NCBI RefSeq assembly: GCF_900114055.1
Contig: NZ_FORR01000021.1
Location: 1 to 58,204 of the forward strand
Source: Thermoflavimicrobium dichotomicum
Lineage (GTDB): Bacteria > Bacillota > Bacilli > Thermoactinomycetales > Thermoactinomycetaceae
Direction of reading: 5' to 3'
DNA length: 58,204 nucleotides
The notes below the pieces were generated by a model that did not search any database, was not told the DNA's origin, and was given only the letters and a program-made list of their open reading frames with translations. The position numbers were made by a program, and so were the translations under genes. This document shows, one piece after another, positions 1-7,038 of the stretch. Within the stretch, counting starts at the first letter, position 1, and the number at the start of each line of letters is the position of its first letter.

Positions 1-794
1 GACTTTGCTCTATTTCGAATATCCGTCAAATCTTCCATACGAATCATGCCAACACCGTTGGCAAGTGCATGGTCGATAATTTGACGGCTTATTTTGTGAT
101 TTTGGTCTTTCATCCAGCGAGACTCTTTATTTTTAGACTTTTTGATTGCAGAAAGCTTTTTCGATTTCCCCAGCTTTCTTCTTTTAGCTGCAAAACGTCT
201 ACGTCCAAAAGCAACCTGATTTCCTTTGAAAAACCATGATTTTGTACCAACACTGGCGACAGCTATATATCTTAGTCCAAGATCAATCCCCATTACTTTT
301 GTTTCTTCTTGTTGTTCTACTTCAAAAGTGATTGAAATGGCAATATACCATTTTCTTTTTTTCCTGTATAGCTCGCTGGCACCCTGTCTGACGGTTCCGT
401 TTAGGATTCTCTCCAACCATGCCTGCTGATAAGGACGGGCTACAACAGGTACACCAATCCGTTTTTCCAGGGTGGGAAAAGAAACCGTATAGAAGTCTCC
501 AGCCTTTTCCACCTTGAGGTTCTGATTGTTGAAGCAACACCATAGCTTTTTGAATGATTTCGTGTTTTGGTTTTTCTTTTTTGACTTGACTTCTCGAATC
601 GTCTGGTTTACTACAGCAGACGGAAATATTCCATGAGAAAACTCTTTGAAAATCTTACTGGTTGCCTTGTTCACCTCTGGGTGAACAAGTAGCCAGTTAG
701 CAAATGCTGTGTTTATTTCCGTCATTCGCTGATACATTTCCTGTTTGGATTGAGTTGGCTTATGTAGTTCTAACCTTAGTTTGATAGTGGGCAT
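1..794 (-). CDS. tnpB: TnpB (IS605 OrfB) RNA-guided nuclease family protein, C-terminus beyond window
   Basis: Reading the minus strand from the ATG at 794-792 gives an open frame to the window edge (about 264 codons; no stop). It begins MPTIKLRLELHKPTQSKQ. It contains the RuvC-I motif MGIDLGLRYIAV (Asp) and near the edge MIRMEDLTDIR, which fits the RuvC-II region with its Glu. The zinc ribbon and RuvC-III would lie beyond base 1. The start is 5 bases after the stop of the tnpA frame, the usual IS605 spacing. TnpB proteins cleave DNA guided by omega-RNA from the element right end; whether this copy is intact cannot be judged because its 3' end is missing. Its transposase partner is broken, so it depends on another copy for movement. 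Confidence 0.85.
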   Translation of the reverse strand, partial: MPTIKLRLELHKPTQSKQEMYQRMTEINTAFANWLLVHPEVNKATSKIFKEFSHGIFPSAVVNQTIREVKSKKKNQNTKSFKKLWCCFNNQNLKVEKAGDFYTVSFPTLEKRIGVPVVARPYQQAWLERILNGTVRQGASELYRKKRKWYIAISITFEVEQQEETKVMGIDLGLRYIAVASVGTKSWFFKGNQVAFGRRRFAAKRRKLGKSKKLSAIKKSKNKESRWMKDQNHKISRQIIDHALANGVGMIRMEDLTDIRNRAK

Positions 795-798
795 CCAT

Positions 799-1194
799 TC
801 ACCCCCTTTTCTTTTGAGATTCCACGTACTGCTTCACCGTTTCACTGGACACATTTCCAGCGGTACTGACAAAGAAGGAACGTCCACATACTTCGCAAAT
901 GGTTCAGATGCGAGTATTCCTGGCGAAGCTTTCTGAAAGTCACCCCTTTCAATTTCGCCATCATATCTGATGGAGAATCGGTCGGAAGACAATTCAAGAA
1001 TAAATGACAGTGGTCAGGCATTATTTCCATTGCTATGATATTCCACTGATTTTCCTTGCAGATTTGCTCTACAATTTCCTTCAATCGTTCTTCTACTTGG
1101 TTTACCAGTACCTTACGGCGATATCTAGGACAAAAAACAAAATGATAGTGAATCAATGATACAGTCGTTTTGTTCGTCTATACTCTTGACTCAT
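799..1194 (-). pseudogene. tnpA: IS200/IS605 Y1 transposase TnpA, two frameshifts
   Basis: The ATG at 1194 starts MSQEYRRTKR and then hits a stop (frame 1). A second frame resumes with TVSLIHYHFVFCPRYRRKVL and runs through the HUH signature PDHCHLFLN, to a stop at 842. The expected C-terminal tail SFFVSTAGNVSSETVKQYVE is found only in a third frame, ending at 799-801. A one-base loss near 1165 and a two-base loss near 860 explain this. The HUH motif is therefore separated from the C-terminal helix, which in this family carries the nucleophilic tyrosine (probably the Tyr of KQYVE). I call it non-functional unless recoded. Confidence 0.8.
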
Positions 1195-1246
1195 ACTATA
1201 ACTGTATCAATTTAATATTCAAACTACAACAAAAAATTAAAAAATA

Positions 1247-1285
1247 GTTGCTCAAAGCATCACCGTAAAGGGTATACCGAGCAAC
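1247..1285. repeat. IS605-type left-end palindrome
   Basis: GTTGCTC (1247-1253) pairs with GAGCAAC (1279-1285) around an imperfect inner region. Subterminal hairpins of this kind are the single-strand recognition sites of Y1 transposases. A closely similar hairpin occurs at 46811-46849, also placed on the tnpB-upstream side of a minus-strand element. Confidence 0.7.
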
Positions 1286-1312
1286 GCCACCTTTCATCCC
1301 ACGGCTAAAGCC

Positions 1313-1646
1313 CTATGCATTACCCATAAATATAAAGTCGCTTGGCGACTTTTATGGTAAACCTATCAATCGAGACAGTCCCCAAATGAATCTTGTACTC
1401 TGGCTTTATCTGAAAATGAGTGGAAGGCTCTTTATACTGCTATCCATCGAACTTTTTCCCTTCCTTCTGACCCAATTACTCTTTCTACAGCAGTTTGTTG
1501 GATTGCTAAATTAGGTGGGTTTCTTAGAAGGAAAAGTGATGGGGTTCCTAGTGCAAAAGTTCTTTGGCGAGGTTTTCAACGGTCTCAAGATTTGACCTTC
1601 ATGTGGAATACTCTTTATCAATAAAACACTTGTGGGTAATGCATAG
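1313..1646. mobile_element. 334-bp non-autonomous IS4-family derivative (MITE-like)
   Basis: The ends are a perfect 14-bp inverted repeat, CTATGCATTACCCA at 1313-1326 and its complement at 1633-1646. The insertion is flanked by a perfect 10-bp direct repeat GGCTAAAGCC (1303-1312 and 1647-1656), a target duplication of the size expected for the IS4 family. It interrupts the left end of the IS605-type element. The interior keeps only the last ~80 codons of a transposase, so it is an internally deleted copy that would need a transposase in trans. Confidence 0.85.
1379..1624 (+). pseudogene. IS4-family transposase C-terminal fragment
   Basis: Plus-strand reading gives about 81 codons ending at TAA 1622-1624. 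The frame contains WIAKLGGFLRRKSDGVPS and VLWRGFQRSQDL, which match the conserved C-terminal motif of IS4-type DDE transposases (WIA-LGGFLGRK-DGEPG---LWRGWQRL). The catalytic DDE core and N-terminus are absent, deleted inside the 334-bp element. Confidence 0.75.
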
Positions 1647-1723
1647 GGCTAAAGCCAGTGGGCTTTCAGGCGGCATTTCTTTAAAATTCTGTCTTATGAC
1701 ATGAAAATAAACGACTCGTTATA

Positions 1724-1815
1724 TTCGCTTCTATGAAATCACAGGCGGTAACGACCAACTTCCTAAAGCATTTGTCTCTCAATTAAAAGATGATATCCGG
1801 TACAGAAAAAGGTGC
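1724..1815 (+). pseudogene. Fragment duplicated from the flavin amine oxidase gene
   Basis: About 90 bases closely match positions 5223-5314 of the amine oxidase gene downstream, covering residues FYEITGGNDQLPKAF and LKDD. The few mismatches include synonymous and non-synonymous changes. No open frame extends beyond it on either side. This is a remnant of a second oxidase copy or of a duplication, left next to the IS605 left end. Confidence 0.75.
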
Positions 1816-1832
1816 AAATCGCACCTTTTTTC
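1806..1832. terminator. Rho-independent terminator of the HxlR gene
   Basis: Stem AAAAAGGTGC / GCACCTTTTT around a short AAATC loop. The tract of T on the minus strand follows the stop at 1846, so it serves the minus-strand regulator gene. It is symmetrical enough to work in both directions. Confidence 0.75.
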
Positions 1833-1845
1833 TCTTTTATTTTCC

Positions 1846-2160
1846 TTATAATTCCATCCATGTTTCGGCCCATTTTTGCATTTCATTCATTATTGGTTCT
1901 AATGCACGGCCTTTATCTGTAAGTTCATATTCAATACGTACAGGCATTTCAGGATAAACATTCCGAGAGAGAATCCCTGCTGCTTCCAGTTCCTTCAATC
2001 GTTCTGTCAGCATTCGATCACTCATCTCAGGAATGATGTCTTTTATTTCCTTAAACCTTTTGCTTCCACTAAGCAATACACGAATAATCAACCCCGTCCA
2101 CCGCTTACCGATTAGTTCAAAAGCGGCTTCGAATTTGGGGCATAGCTGCAATTCCTTCAT
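1846..2160 (-). CDS. HxlR-family transcriptional regulator (YodB/CatR-like)
   Basis: A 104-residue winged-helix protein. It starts MKELQLCPKFEAAFELIGKR, then has the HxlR core with WTGLIIRVL, RFKEI and MLTERLKELE and the wing EYELTDKGR. Cys7 sits where YodB, CatR and HypR carry their redox-sensing cysteine. The SD GGGAGGG lies upstream of the ATG. It is divergent from a DoxX gene, with two perfect TACTT-N5-AAGTA dyads in between. From known biology of YodB/CatR (quinone- and diamide-sensing repressors of catDE and azoR1) I infer repression of itself and the DoxX gene, relieved by thiol-reactive electrophiles. The ligand is not shown by the sequence. Confidence 0.85.
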   Translation of the reverse strand: MKELQLCPKFEAAFELIGKRWTGLIIRVLLSGSKRFKEIKDIIPEMSDRMLTERLKELEAAGILSRNVYPEMPVRIEYELTDKGRALEPIMNEMQKWAETWMEL

Positions 2161-2192
2161 GATATCCCTCCCTTAAATTAATTTATCATAGT

Positions 2193-2238
2193 TACTTGAC
2201 AAAAGTAAGTAAATCCAATAATCTACTTATAGAAAGTA
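2193..2238. promoter_or_regulatory. Paired HxlR/YodB-type operators
   Basis: Two identical dyads, TACTT-N5-AAGTA at 2193-2207 and 2224-2238, have centres 31 bp apart, about three helical turns. They conform to the TACT-N7-AGTA consensus described for YodB/CatR of B. subtilis. They lie in the divergent region between the HxlR gene and the DoxX gene and are well placed to block both promoters. Confidence 0.75.
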
Positions 2239-2284
2239 AGTTGATTTAATTTGATTATAAAATAAATGAAAGGAAGTGTACGGC

Positions 2285-2680
2285 ATGAGTTTAGGTTTGC
2301 TTATTATTCGTTTAGTTGTAGGTCTTACATTTATGGGACATGGGTGCCAAAAATTGTTTGGATGGTTTGGGGGACATGGATTGAAAGGAACCGGAGGTTG
2401 GATGGAATCCATTGGAATAAGACCAGGTACCGTGATGGCTTTGTTGGCAGGATTAAGCGAACTTATTGGAGGATTTTTGTTTGCTGCAGGAGTGTTCATA
2501 CCCATTGCATCCATCCTGATCGTGGGAACCATGCTGGTGGCTATTTTCAAAGTCCATGGACAAAATGGCTACTGGATTACCAACAATGGTTTTGAATATA
2601 ACTTTGTCCTCATTGCGGTTGCAATCGGCATCGGTTTGGTCGGTGGGGGCGACTACACGATCGAATTATTGTGGAAATAA
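2285..2680 (+). CDS. DoxX-family membrane protein (CatD-like)
   Basis: 131 residues from the ATG at 2285 (SD GAAAGGAAG just upstream; the in-frame GTG at 2276 is too close to it). It has four predicted membrane segments: LLIIRLVVGLTFMGHG near the start, VMALLAGLSELIGGFLFAAG, PIASILIVGTMLVAIF and FVLIAVAIGIGLVGG. The motif GHGCQKLFGWFGG is typical of DoxX/YphA/CatD proteins. In B. subtilis the CatD homologue pairs with a dioxygenase under HxlR control; no dioxygenase follows here. A role in quinone or electrophile stress is inferred from the neighbouring regulator. Confidence 0.85.
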   Translation: MSLGLLIIRLVVGLTFMGHGCQKLFGWFGGHGLKGTGGWMESIGIRPGTVMALLAGLSELIGGFLFAAGVFIPIASILIVGTMLVAIFKVHGQNGYWITNNGFEYNFVLIAVAIGIGLVGGGDYTIELLWK

Positions 2681-3290
2681 AATTAAACAATAGTCTTATA
2701 AAGCAGAAGCAAATCATGATTAATAATCTATCCCGCTGAATCACGATTCACATCGAACCACGTGTGGTTAATAAATAATTTCAGATTTCCATTTACTGCA
2801 ATTATGACCTAAATAACATTATCTGTTGAACAGCTATATATCTGTAGAACATGCCGTGTAGTAGTTCGTTATTATGTTATTGGACAATTAATAGTTTAAT
2901 AAACACAAGCTGTCAGCCTGGCACATGTATACCAGGCTGACAGCTTTCTTGTTGCGGCCTGTATCTGCTCGTTATGAAATGAGATTTACCTATCTCGTGC
3001 GATTGACACACTCCTGATTAAGTCCAGTCTTAATGTGAGCATTATTTTTTCAAAGTATTTTTTGGTTTTTGATACAAACTCATTTATAGTAAAAATAAAT
3101 TTGCGATACTAGTCGTAATCATACGATTGGAATCTCAATTATGTCTTTATATTTTTATCTTGAAATGTATTCCCATCCATATATATACTGAGAATCCATC
3201 TGGAAGCCGACCTCAAATGGTTGCAAAGTCTGGAAGAAGAAAGATTATGACCCGCAGCCTAACCCTTTACTTCAGCTTGGGAGGTTCAAC
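2681..3290. other. 610-bp intergenic region
   Basis: AT-rich, without a convincing open frame on either strand. The only clear structure is a strong hairpin at 2907-2946. The last 50 bases hold the SD of the GDPD gene. I see no transposon ends here. Confidence 0.6.
2907..2946. terminator. Strong hairpin, probable terminator
   Basis: Perfect 15-bp stem (AAGCTGTCAGCCTGG and its complement) with a 10-base loop, followed on the plus strand by TCTTGTTG. It is 226 bp past the DoxX stop, so either the DoxX transcript has a long tail or the hairpin isolates the next gene. The T-tract is weak. Confidence 0.55.
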
Positions 3291-4286
3291 ATGAAAAAAG
3301 GAAGCAAGAAAAAACGGATAACGCTGATCGTGCTTGCTATTTTTCTCGCCTTCATTTATGTGAACAACAGTTCCCTTCTGACCGATCCGCCGAACAAGCG
3401 ACCACTCCTTCTTGCCCATCGCGGATTGGCCCAAACCTTTGATATGAACGGGATCACCGATGAGACATGCACGGCAAAGCGTATTTACCGGCCGGAGCAT
3501 CCGTATCTGGAAAACACGATTCCTTCGATGCGTGCCGCCTTTGAGGCTGGAGCCGATATCGTGGAATTTGACATCCATCCGACCAAAGATGGGAAATTTG
3601 CTGTCTTTCATGACTGGACGCTAGACTGCCGCACCAACGGGAAAGGAGTGACGCGCGATCACACCATGGCTGAGCTCAAAAAATTGGACATTGGCTATGG
3701 ATACACAGCTGATGGCGGAAAAACCTATCCTTTCCGTGGCAAAGGTGTCGGACTAATGCCGTCGATGGATGAAGTGTTGAAAACATTTCCACAAGAGGAA
3801 TTCTTGATTCACGTGAAGAGTGATGATCCTGAAGAAGGTGCACTGCTGGCCGCGTACTTGTCCCACCTGCCTCCGAAGCGGCTAAGCAAACTGACTGTCT
3901 ATGGTGGCGATAAACCCATTGCCGCGTTGGAAGAACGGTTGCCGCAGATCCGCACCATGTCCAAAGCGTCGATGAAAAAATGCCTGATTCCTTACATCGC
4001 TCTTGGATGGACGGGATGGGTTCCAAGCGCCTGCGAACGAACCCAGCTCCACATTCCCGAAAAAATTGGCCCTTGGTTGTGGGGATGGCCCCATCGATTC
4101 GTTTCCCGGATGGAAGCGGTGGATACCCGTGTCGTGATCGTCGGGGGTTCTGGAGATTTTTCGACCGGTTTTGACACCCTTTCCGACCTGAAGCGCCTTC
4201 CTCCCCGCTTCTCTGGTATCATTTGGACCAACCGGATCGACCGTATAGCTCCCGAGTTCAAGCTGGAGGAAAAGAACCAACCATAG
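3291..4286 (+). CDS. Membrane-anchored glycerophosphodiester phosphodiesterase
   Basis: 331 residues with an N-terminal signal anchor (KKKRITLIVLAIFLAFIYV, residues 6-24), so the catalytic domain should face outside. GDPD signatures are visible: LLAHRG (His43-Arg44), LENT (74-76), VEFDIHPTKDG with Glu92 and Asp94, and AVFHD (His107). The family uses a metal-dependent His/His mechanism to split glycerophosphodiesters into glycerol-3-phosphate and alcohol. The protein has an insertion between the HRG and ENT motifs (about residues 46-72) and GWGW-like aromatic stretches later, features seen in secreted GDPD/YPPG-type enzymes. The SD GGGAGG is well spaced. It is monocistronic, ending at the terminator at 4402. 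Exact substrate unknown. Confidence 0.85.
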   Translation: MKKGSKKKRITLIVLAIFLAFIYVNNSSLLTDPPNKRPLLLAHRGLAQTFDMNGITDETCTAKRIYRPEHPYLENTIPSMRAAFEAGADIVEFDIHPTKDGKFAVFHDWTLDCRTNGKGVTRDHTMAELKKLDIGYGYTADGGKTYPFRGKGVGLMPSMDEVLKTFPQEEFLIHVKSDDPEEGALLAAYLSHLPPKRLSKLTVYGGDKPIAALEERLPQIRTMSKASMKKCLIPYIALGWTGWVPSACERTQLHIPEKIGPWLWGWPHRFVSRMEAVDTRVVIVGGSGDFSTGFDTLSDLKRLPPRFSGIIWTNRIDRIAPEFKLEEKNQP

Positions 4287-4401
4287 GCCTTTCATTTTTG
4301 CCATGAACAAGAGTGTCGGATCCATTTTACCTTAGTGGACATACCGTGTTGGATAAGGTTCAGATAGTATACCAATCTTTATAGATTTCTTGAACCAGAA
4401 T

Positions 4402-4433
4402 AAAAAAGAGCGGCATGTATGCTGCTCTTTTTT
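4402..4433 (+). terminator. Terminator after the GDPD gene
   Basis: Stem AAAAAGAGC-g-GCAT / ATGC-t-GCTCTTTTTT with one G-T wobble and a two-base apex, ending in a T run on the plus strand. Close to the next gene start, so it separates the two plus-strand genes. Confidence 0.8.
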
Positions 4434-4521
4434 ACATAATTGTGTAATCTGGCTGAATAAGATGGCAGTAAGCATCTTTTGTCAGCTCTCAGTTTGGGAA
4501 GCGTTGTCTAGGAGGAAAAGT

Positions 4522-6009
4522 ATGTCAAATTACGCATTCCCGCGGTTATCATCTGATCAAATGATTTCGATCATCAGAAATGGACTTAAAAAAACCAAAA
4601 TTCCCAAGAAGATCATCATTATTGGCGCAGGGATGGCAGGACTAGTCTCGGCCTCTTTGCTTAAACAAGCTGGACACCATGTGACAATTCTTGAAGCTTC
4701 AGAAAGAGTCGGGGGACGTGTCTATACGTTGCGATCCGATTTTAGGGATGGGCAGTATCTTGAGGCTGGGGCGATGCGTATTCCTGACACTCATTTTTTG
4801 ACTTTGGAATATATAAGAAAATTCCGTCTCCCGGTTAACAGGTTCATCAACACGACTCCTAACGACATTATCTATGTTAGAGGAATCAAAACCCGTTTAA
4901 AGATATATGAAAAAAACCCTGACATTTTAGGCTTTCCAGTAGCCCCACATGAAAGGGGTAAAACCGCTACGCAGTTACTTCAATATGCAATAAAGCCCGT
5001 GACAGATTTTATTAAACAAAATCCGCGGAGAAATTGGCCTTTGGTCATAAAAGAATTTGATAAATACTCGATGGACGCTTATTTGAGATATAACCCGTTT
5101 GGAACCACGTTATCTACGGGTGCCATTGACATGCTTAAAGCACTTCTTTTACTGGAAGGATTTCCGGAGCTTTCTTTCCTGGAACTGTTAAAAGAAGCAT
5201 TAAATATGTTTGACCCTAATATTGGATTCTATGAGATCACAGGCGGTAACGACCAACTTCCTAAAGCATTTCTCTCTCAATTGAAAGATGATATCCAGTA
5301 CGGACAAAAAGTGACAAAAATTGTGCAGCACAATAACCAGGTAACCATTCATTCTGTCCAAACTAAAATCTTGGAGCCATTTCAAATCACCGGTGACCTT
5401 GCGATTATAACCATACCTTTTACAGTCTTGCAATTTGTGAAAGTTGAACCACGTGACTCTTTTTCTGAAAACAAATGGAAGGCGATTCGGGAACTTCATT
5501 ATGTGGGCTCTACGAAGATCGGCATCCAGTTTAAAAGCAGGTTCTGGGAAAGGGAAGGCATGTATGGTGGGAAAACTATTTCTGATCTCCCTATTACATA
5601 TACTCATTACCCAAGCCATGACCTAGGCGCATCAGGGCCGGGTGTTGTTTTGGCCAGTTATACATGGGAGAATGATGCTATACCTTGGGACAGTTTGAGA
5701 GATGAAGATCGCTGGATAAATGCATTAAAAAATTTGGCAGTTATCCATGGTAAACAGGTCTATCGTGAGTTTCTGACAGGAGCGAGCCACAGTTGGATTC
5801 AATATCCATATTCTGCTGGAGCTTTCACGATGTTTAAACCAGAACAGGCAACAGAACTGGGTCCCTATATTTCCACTCCTGAAGGAAGAGTTCATTTTGC
5901 TGGTGAACATGCTTCATCTAACCACGGTTGGATCCAAGGTGCAATCGAGTCTGGAATACATGTTGCACATGAAGTCAATGACTTACCCAGAACTTTCTTT
6001 CATTCCTAA
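4522..6009 (+). CDS. Flavin monoamine oxidase / L-amino-acid oxidase family protein
   Basis: 495 residues from ATG 4522 (SD AGGAGG, 7 bases away); the frame is open further upstream to 4390 but that stretch overlaps the preceding terminator and is not coding-like. The N-terminal Rossmann motif is IIIIGAGMAGLVSASLL, then HVTILEASERVGGRV, the FAD dinucleotide-binding block. The C-terminal FAD motif is VHFAGEHASSNHGWIQGAIESG. The family oxidatively deaminates amines or L-amino acids, releasing H2O2, ammonia and a keto acid. No signal peptide precedes the Rossmann fold, so it is probably cytoplasmic, although related enzymes can be exported. A fragment of a near-identical gene is at 1724-1815. 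Substrate not deducible. Confidence 0.85.
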   Translation: MSNYAFPRLSSDQMISIIRNGLKKTKIPKKIIIIGAGMAGLVSASLLKQAGHHVTILEASERVGGRVYTLRSDFRDGQYLEAGAMRIPDTHFLTLEYIRKFRLPVNRFINTTPNDIIYVRGIKTRLKIYEKNPDILGFPVAPHERGKTATQLLQYAIKPVTDFIKQNPRRNWPLVIKEFDKYSMDAYLRYNPFGTTLSTGAIDMLKALLLLEGFPELSFLELLKEALNMFDPNIGFYEITGGNDQLPKAFLSQLKDDIQYGQKVTKIVQHNNQVTIHSVQTKILEPFQITGDLAIITIPFTVLQFVKVEPRDSFSENKWKAIRELHYVGSTKIGIQFKSRFWEREGMYGGKTISDLPITYTHYPSHDLGASGPGVVLASYTWENDAIPWDSLRDEDRWINALKNLAVIHGKQVYREFLTGASHSWIQYPYSAGAFTMFKPEQATELGPYISTPEGRVHFAGEHASSNHGWIQGAIESGIHVAHEVNDLPRTFFHS

Positions 6010-6040
6010 TCACCTCTTCACAATAAAATCCATTCAGATA

Positions 6041-6081
6041 GCAAAACGCCGGCCGAATAACTCCGACGGCCAGCGTTTTGC
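6041..6081. terminator. Bidirectional terminator between convergent genes
   Basis: Outer stem GCAAAACGC / GCGTTTTGC with an inner CGGCC/GGCC-type pairing around AATAACTC. It lies between the stop of the oxidase (6009) and the stop of the minus-strand membrane gene (6088). Confidence 0.75.
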
Positions 6082-6087
6082 CCTTCC

Positions 6088-6618
6088 TTATGATCTTGCA
6101 GGAGCTGTTGAATGTTCGCCTTTCCGTTTTCCCCATGGCTTGATGACTGAAATGATCACCATGGACACCATGGCCAAAATGTTGAAAAATCCAGCCACCA
6201 ACAATTGGTTGCGCCGCATGATGAATTCCTGATAACCGAGAGCGGATGCCCCATGTTTTTCCGCGATGGCCACCACCTCGCTGAGCCAATCGGACAGAAA
6301 GAAGATGCCCATCAGGATGATGAGGATGGTCAGCACTTCTTTGATAATCACCCAATAATATCGGGTCACACCCCAATGGGTCCAGATGGACAAGATGAAT
6401 CCGGTCACCAAAGTGCCAATGGCAGGAAATTTGATCAAGGTGTCATCAATGAGATGAATGAGGGTATACGTTTGCGCCAAGTCATGCTTTTGCCCGTTCA
6501 TTATCGCCCATAATCCAAGCAAAAACATGCATAAAGCACCACCCAGCCAGGCAGTGAAAAAGACAATATGGGCAATGAGGAACCACTGCTTTTGTCGAAT
6601 GGATAAACGCTTTGACAC
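6088..6618 (-). CDS. DUF2269-like four-helix membrane protein
   Basis: 176 residues starting at GTG 6618. Four hydrophobic segments are visible: WFLIAHIVFFTAWLGGALCMF, a second around LIKFPAIGTLVTGFILSIW, WVIIKEVLTILIILMGIFFLSDWL, and LLVAGFFNILAMVSMVIISVI. The pattern (His in helix 1, a second helix with a G-x-G motif, basic tail) resembles DUF2269 proteins, whose function is unknown. The ribosome site is weak: the only SD-like run is AGCAGG, which belongs to an inserted TnpB-element right end whose border is 8 bases upstream of the start codon (6627-6775). Its expression may therefore depend on the element remnant. Confidence 0.7.
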   Translation of the reverse strand: MSKRLSIRQKQWFLIAHIVFFTAWLGGALCMFLLGLWAIMNGQKHDLAQTYTLIHLIDDTLIKFPAIGTLVTGFILSIWTHWGVTRYYWVIIKEVLTILIILMGIFFLSDWLSEVVAIAEKHGASALGYQEFIMRRNQLLVAGFFNILAMVSMVIISVIKPWGKRKGEHSTAPARS

Positions 6619-6626
6619 GTTTCACG

Positions 6627-6775
6627 CCTGCTACTAAAAACATAGAAAAATATCCCTATGTCTAGAAAATTCCTGTTTCAACGTGTCCGATTTCGTACTT
6701 CCAGGGAAGATACTACTTTCGTTTGATATAACACTCCACAGGCGTAAATTCCCGGCTAGCCACCGGTACATATAC
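6627..6775 (-). repeat. Orphan right end of an IS607-type TnpB element (omega-RNA-like scaffold)
   Basis: 149 bases nearly identical (nine mismatches counted by eye) to 22799-22947, the 3' flank of the tnpB at 22958-24118. No tnpB sequence remains next to it. On the minus strand the sequence ends in a small hairpin with stem ACATAG/CTATGT and AGTAGCAGG at the border, immediately before the DUF2269-like gene. In TnpB elements the region 3' of tnpB encodes the guide-RNA scaffold, and the bases just beyond the right end act as guide. This is therefore a candidate solo omega-RNA locus or a relic. Confidence 0.75.
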
Positions 6776-7038
6776 ATGATTTCGTTATGTGATCATCATG
6801 TATGAGTTTTAGACTTGGTTTTCGTCTTAGGATATTTATTTCTATGCTTTGTAGCAGTTTCCTCCTCTCAAATTTAAAATAATTAAGGTTTTTTCCATAT
6901 TTATCTACATTTGACTATATTTCTAGAGACTGTTAACTGCCTCCTTTTGGTATTTGATGCTGTTGGTTGATGAGGCTTTTTTAAGTTTATTTGTTTGTAT
7001 TGCAAACAAGTTTAAATAATTGACAGCCCTGGAATTCG
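6776..7038. other. Intergenic region between remnant and multicopper oxidase
   Basis: AT-rich, no open frame of note. A short 7-bp hairpin (TTGTTTG/CAAACAA, 6991-7009) lies about 30 bases after the oxidase stop and may be a weak terminator. Nothing else recognised. Confidence 0.5.

Larger units (their letters stand above)
1..1678 (-). mobile_element. IS200/IS605-type element, decayed, right end outside window
   Basis: A minus-strand element with tnpA (frameshifted, 799-1194) followed by tnpB (794 running off the window). The left end carries a subterminal palindrome (1247-1285). Once the 334-bp insertion at 1313-1646 is removed, the left end can be followed to about 1678, because it matches a second left-end copy at 46811-46893. 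The right end and any omega-RNA lie outside the window. The outer boundary is inferred from the match between the two copies. Confidence 0.8.

Noticed and set aside
4390-4521. Upstream extension of the amine oxidase reading frame
   Set aside because: It overlaps the GDPD terminator, has no SD, and the ATG at 4522 has AGGAGG at good distance before the FAD motif.
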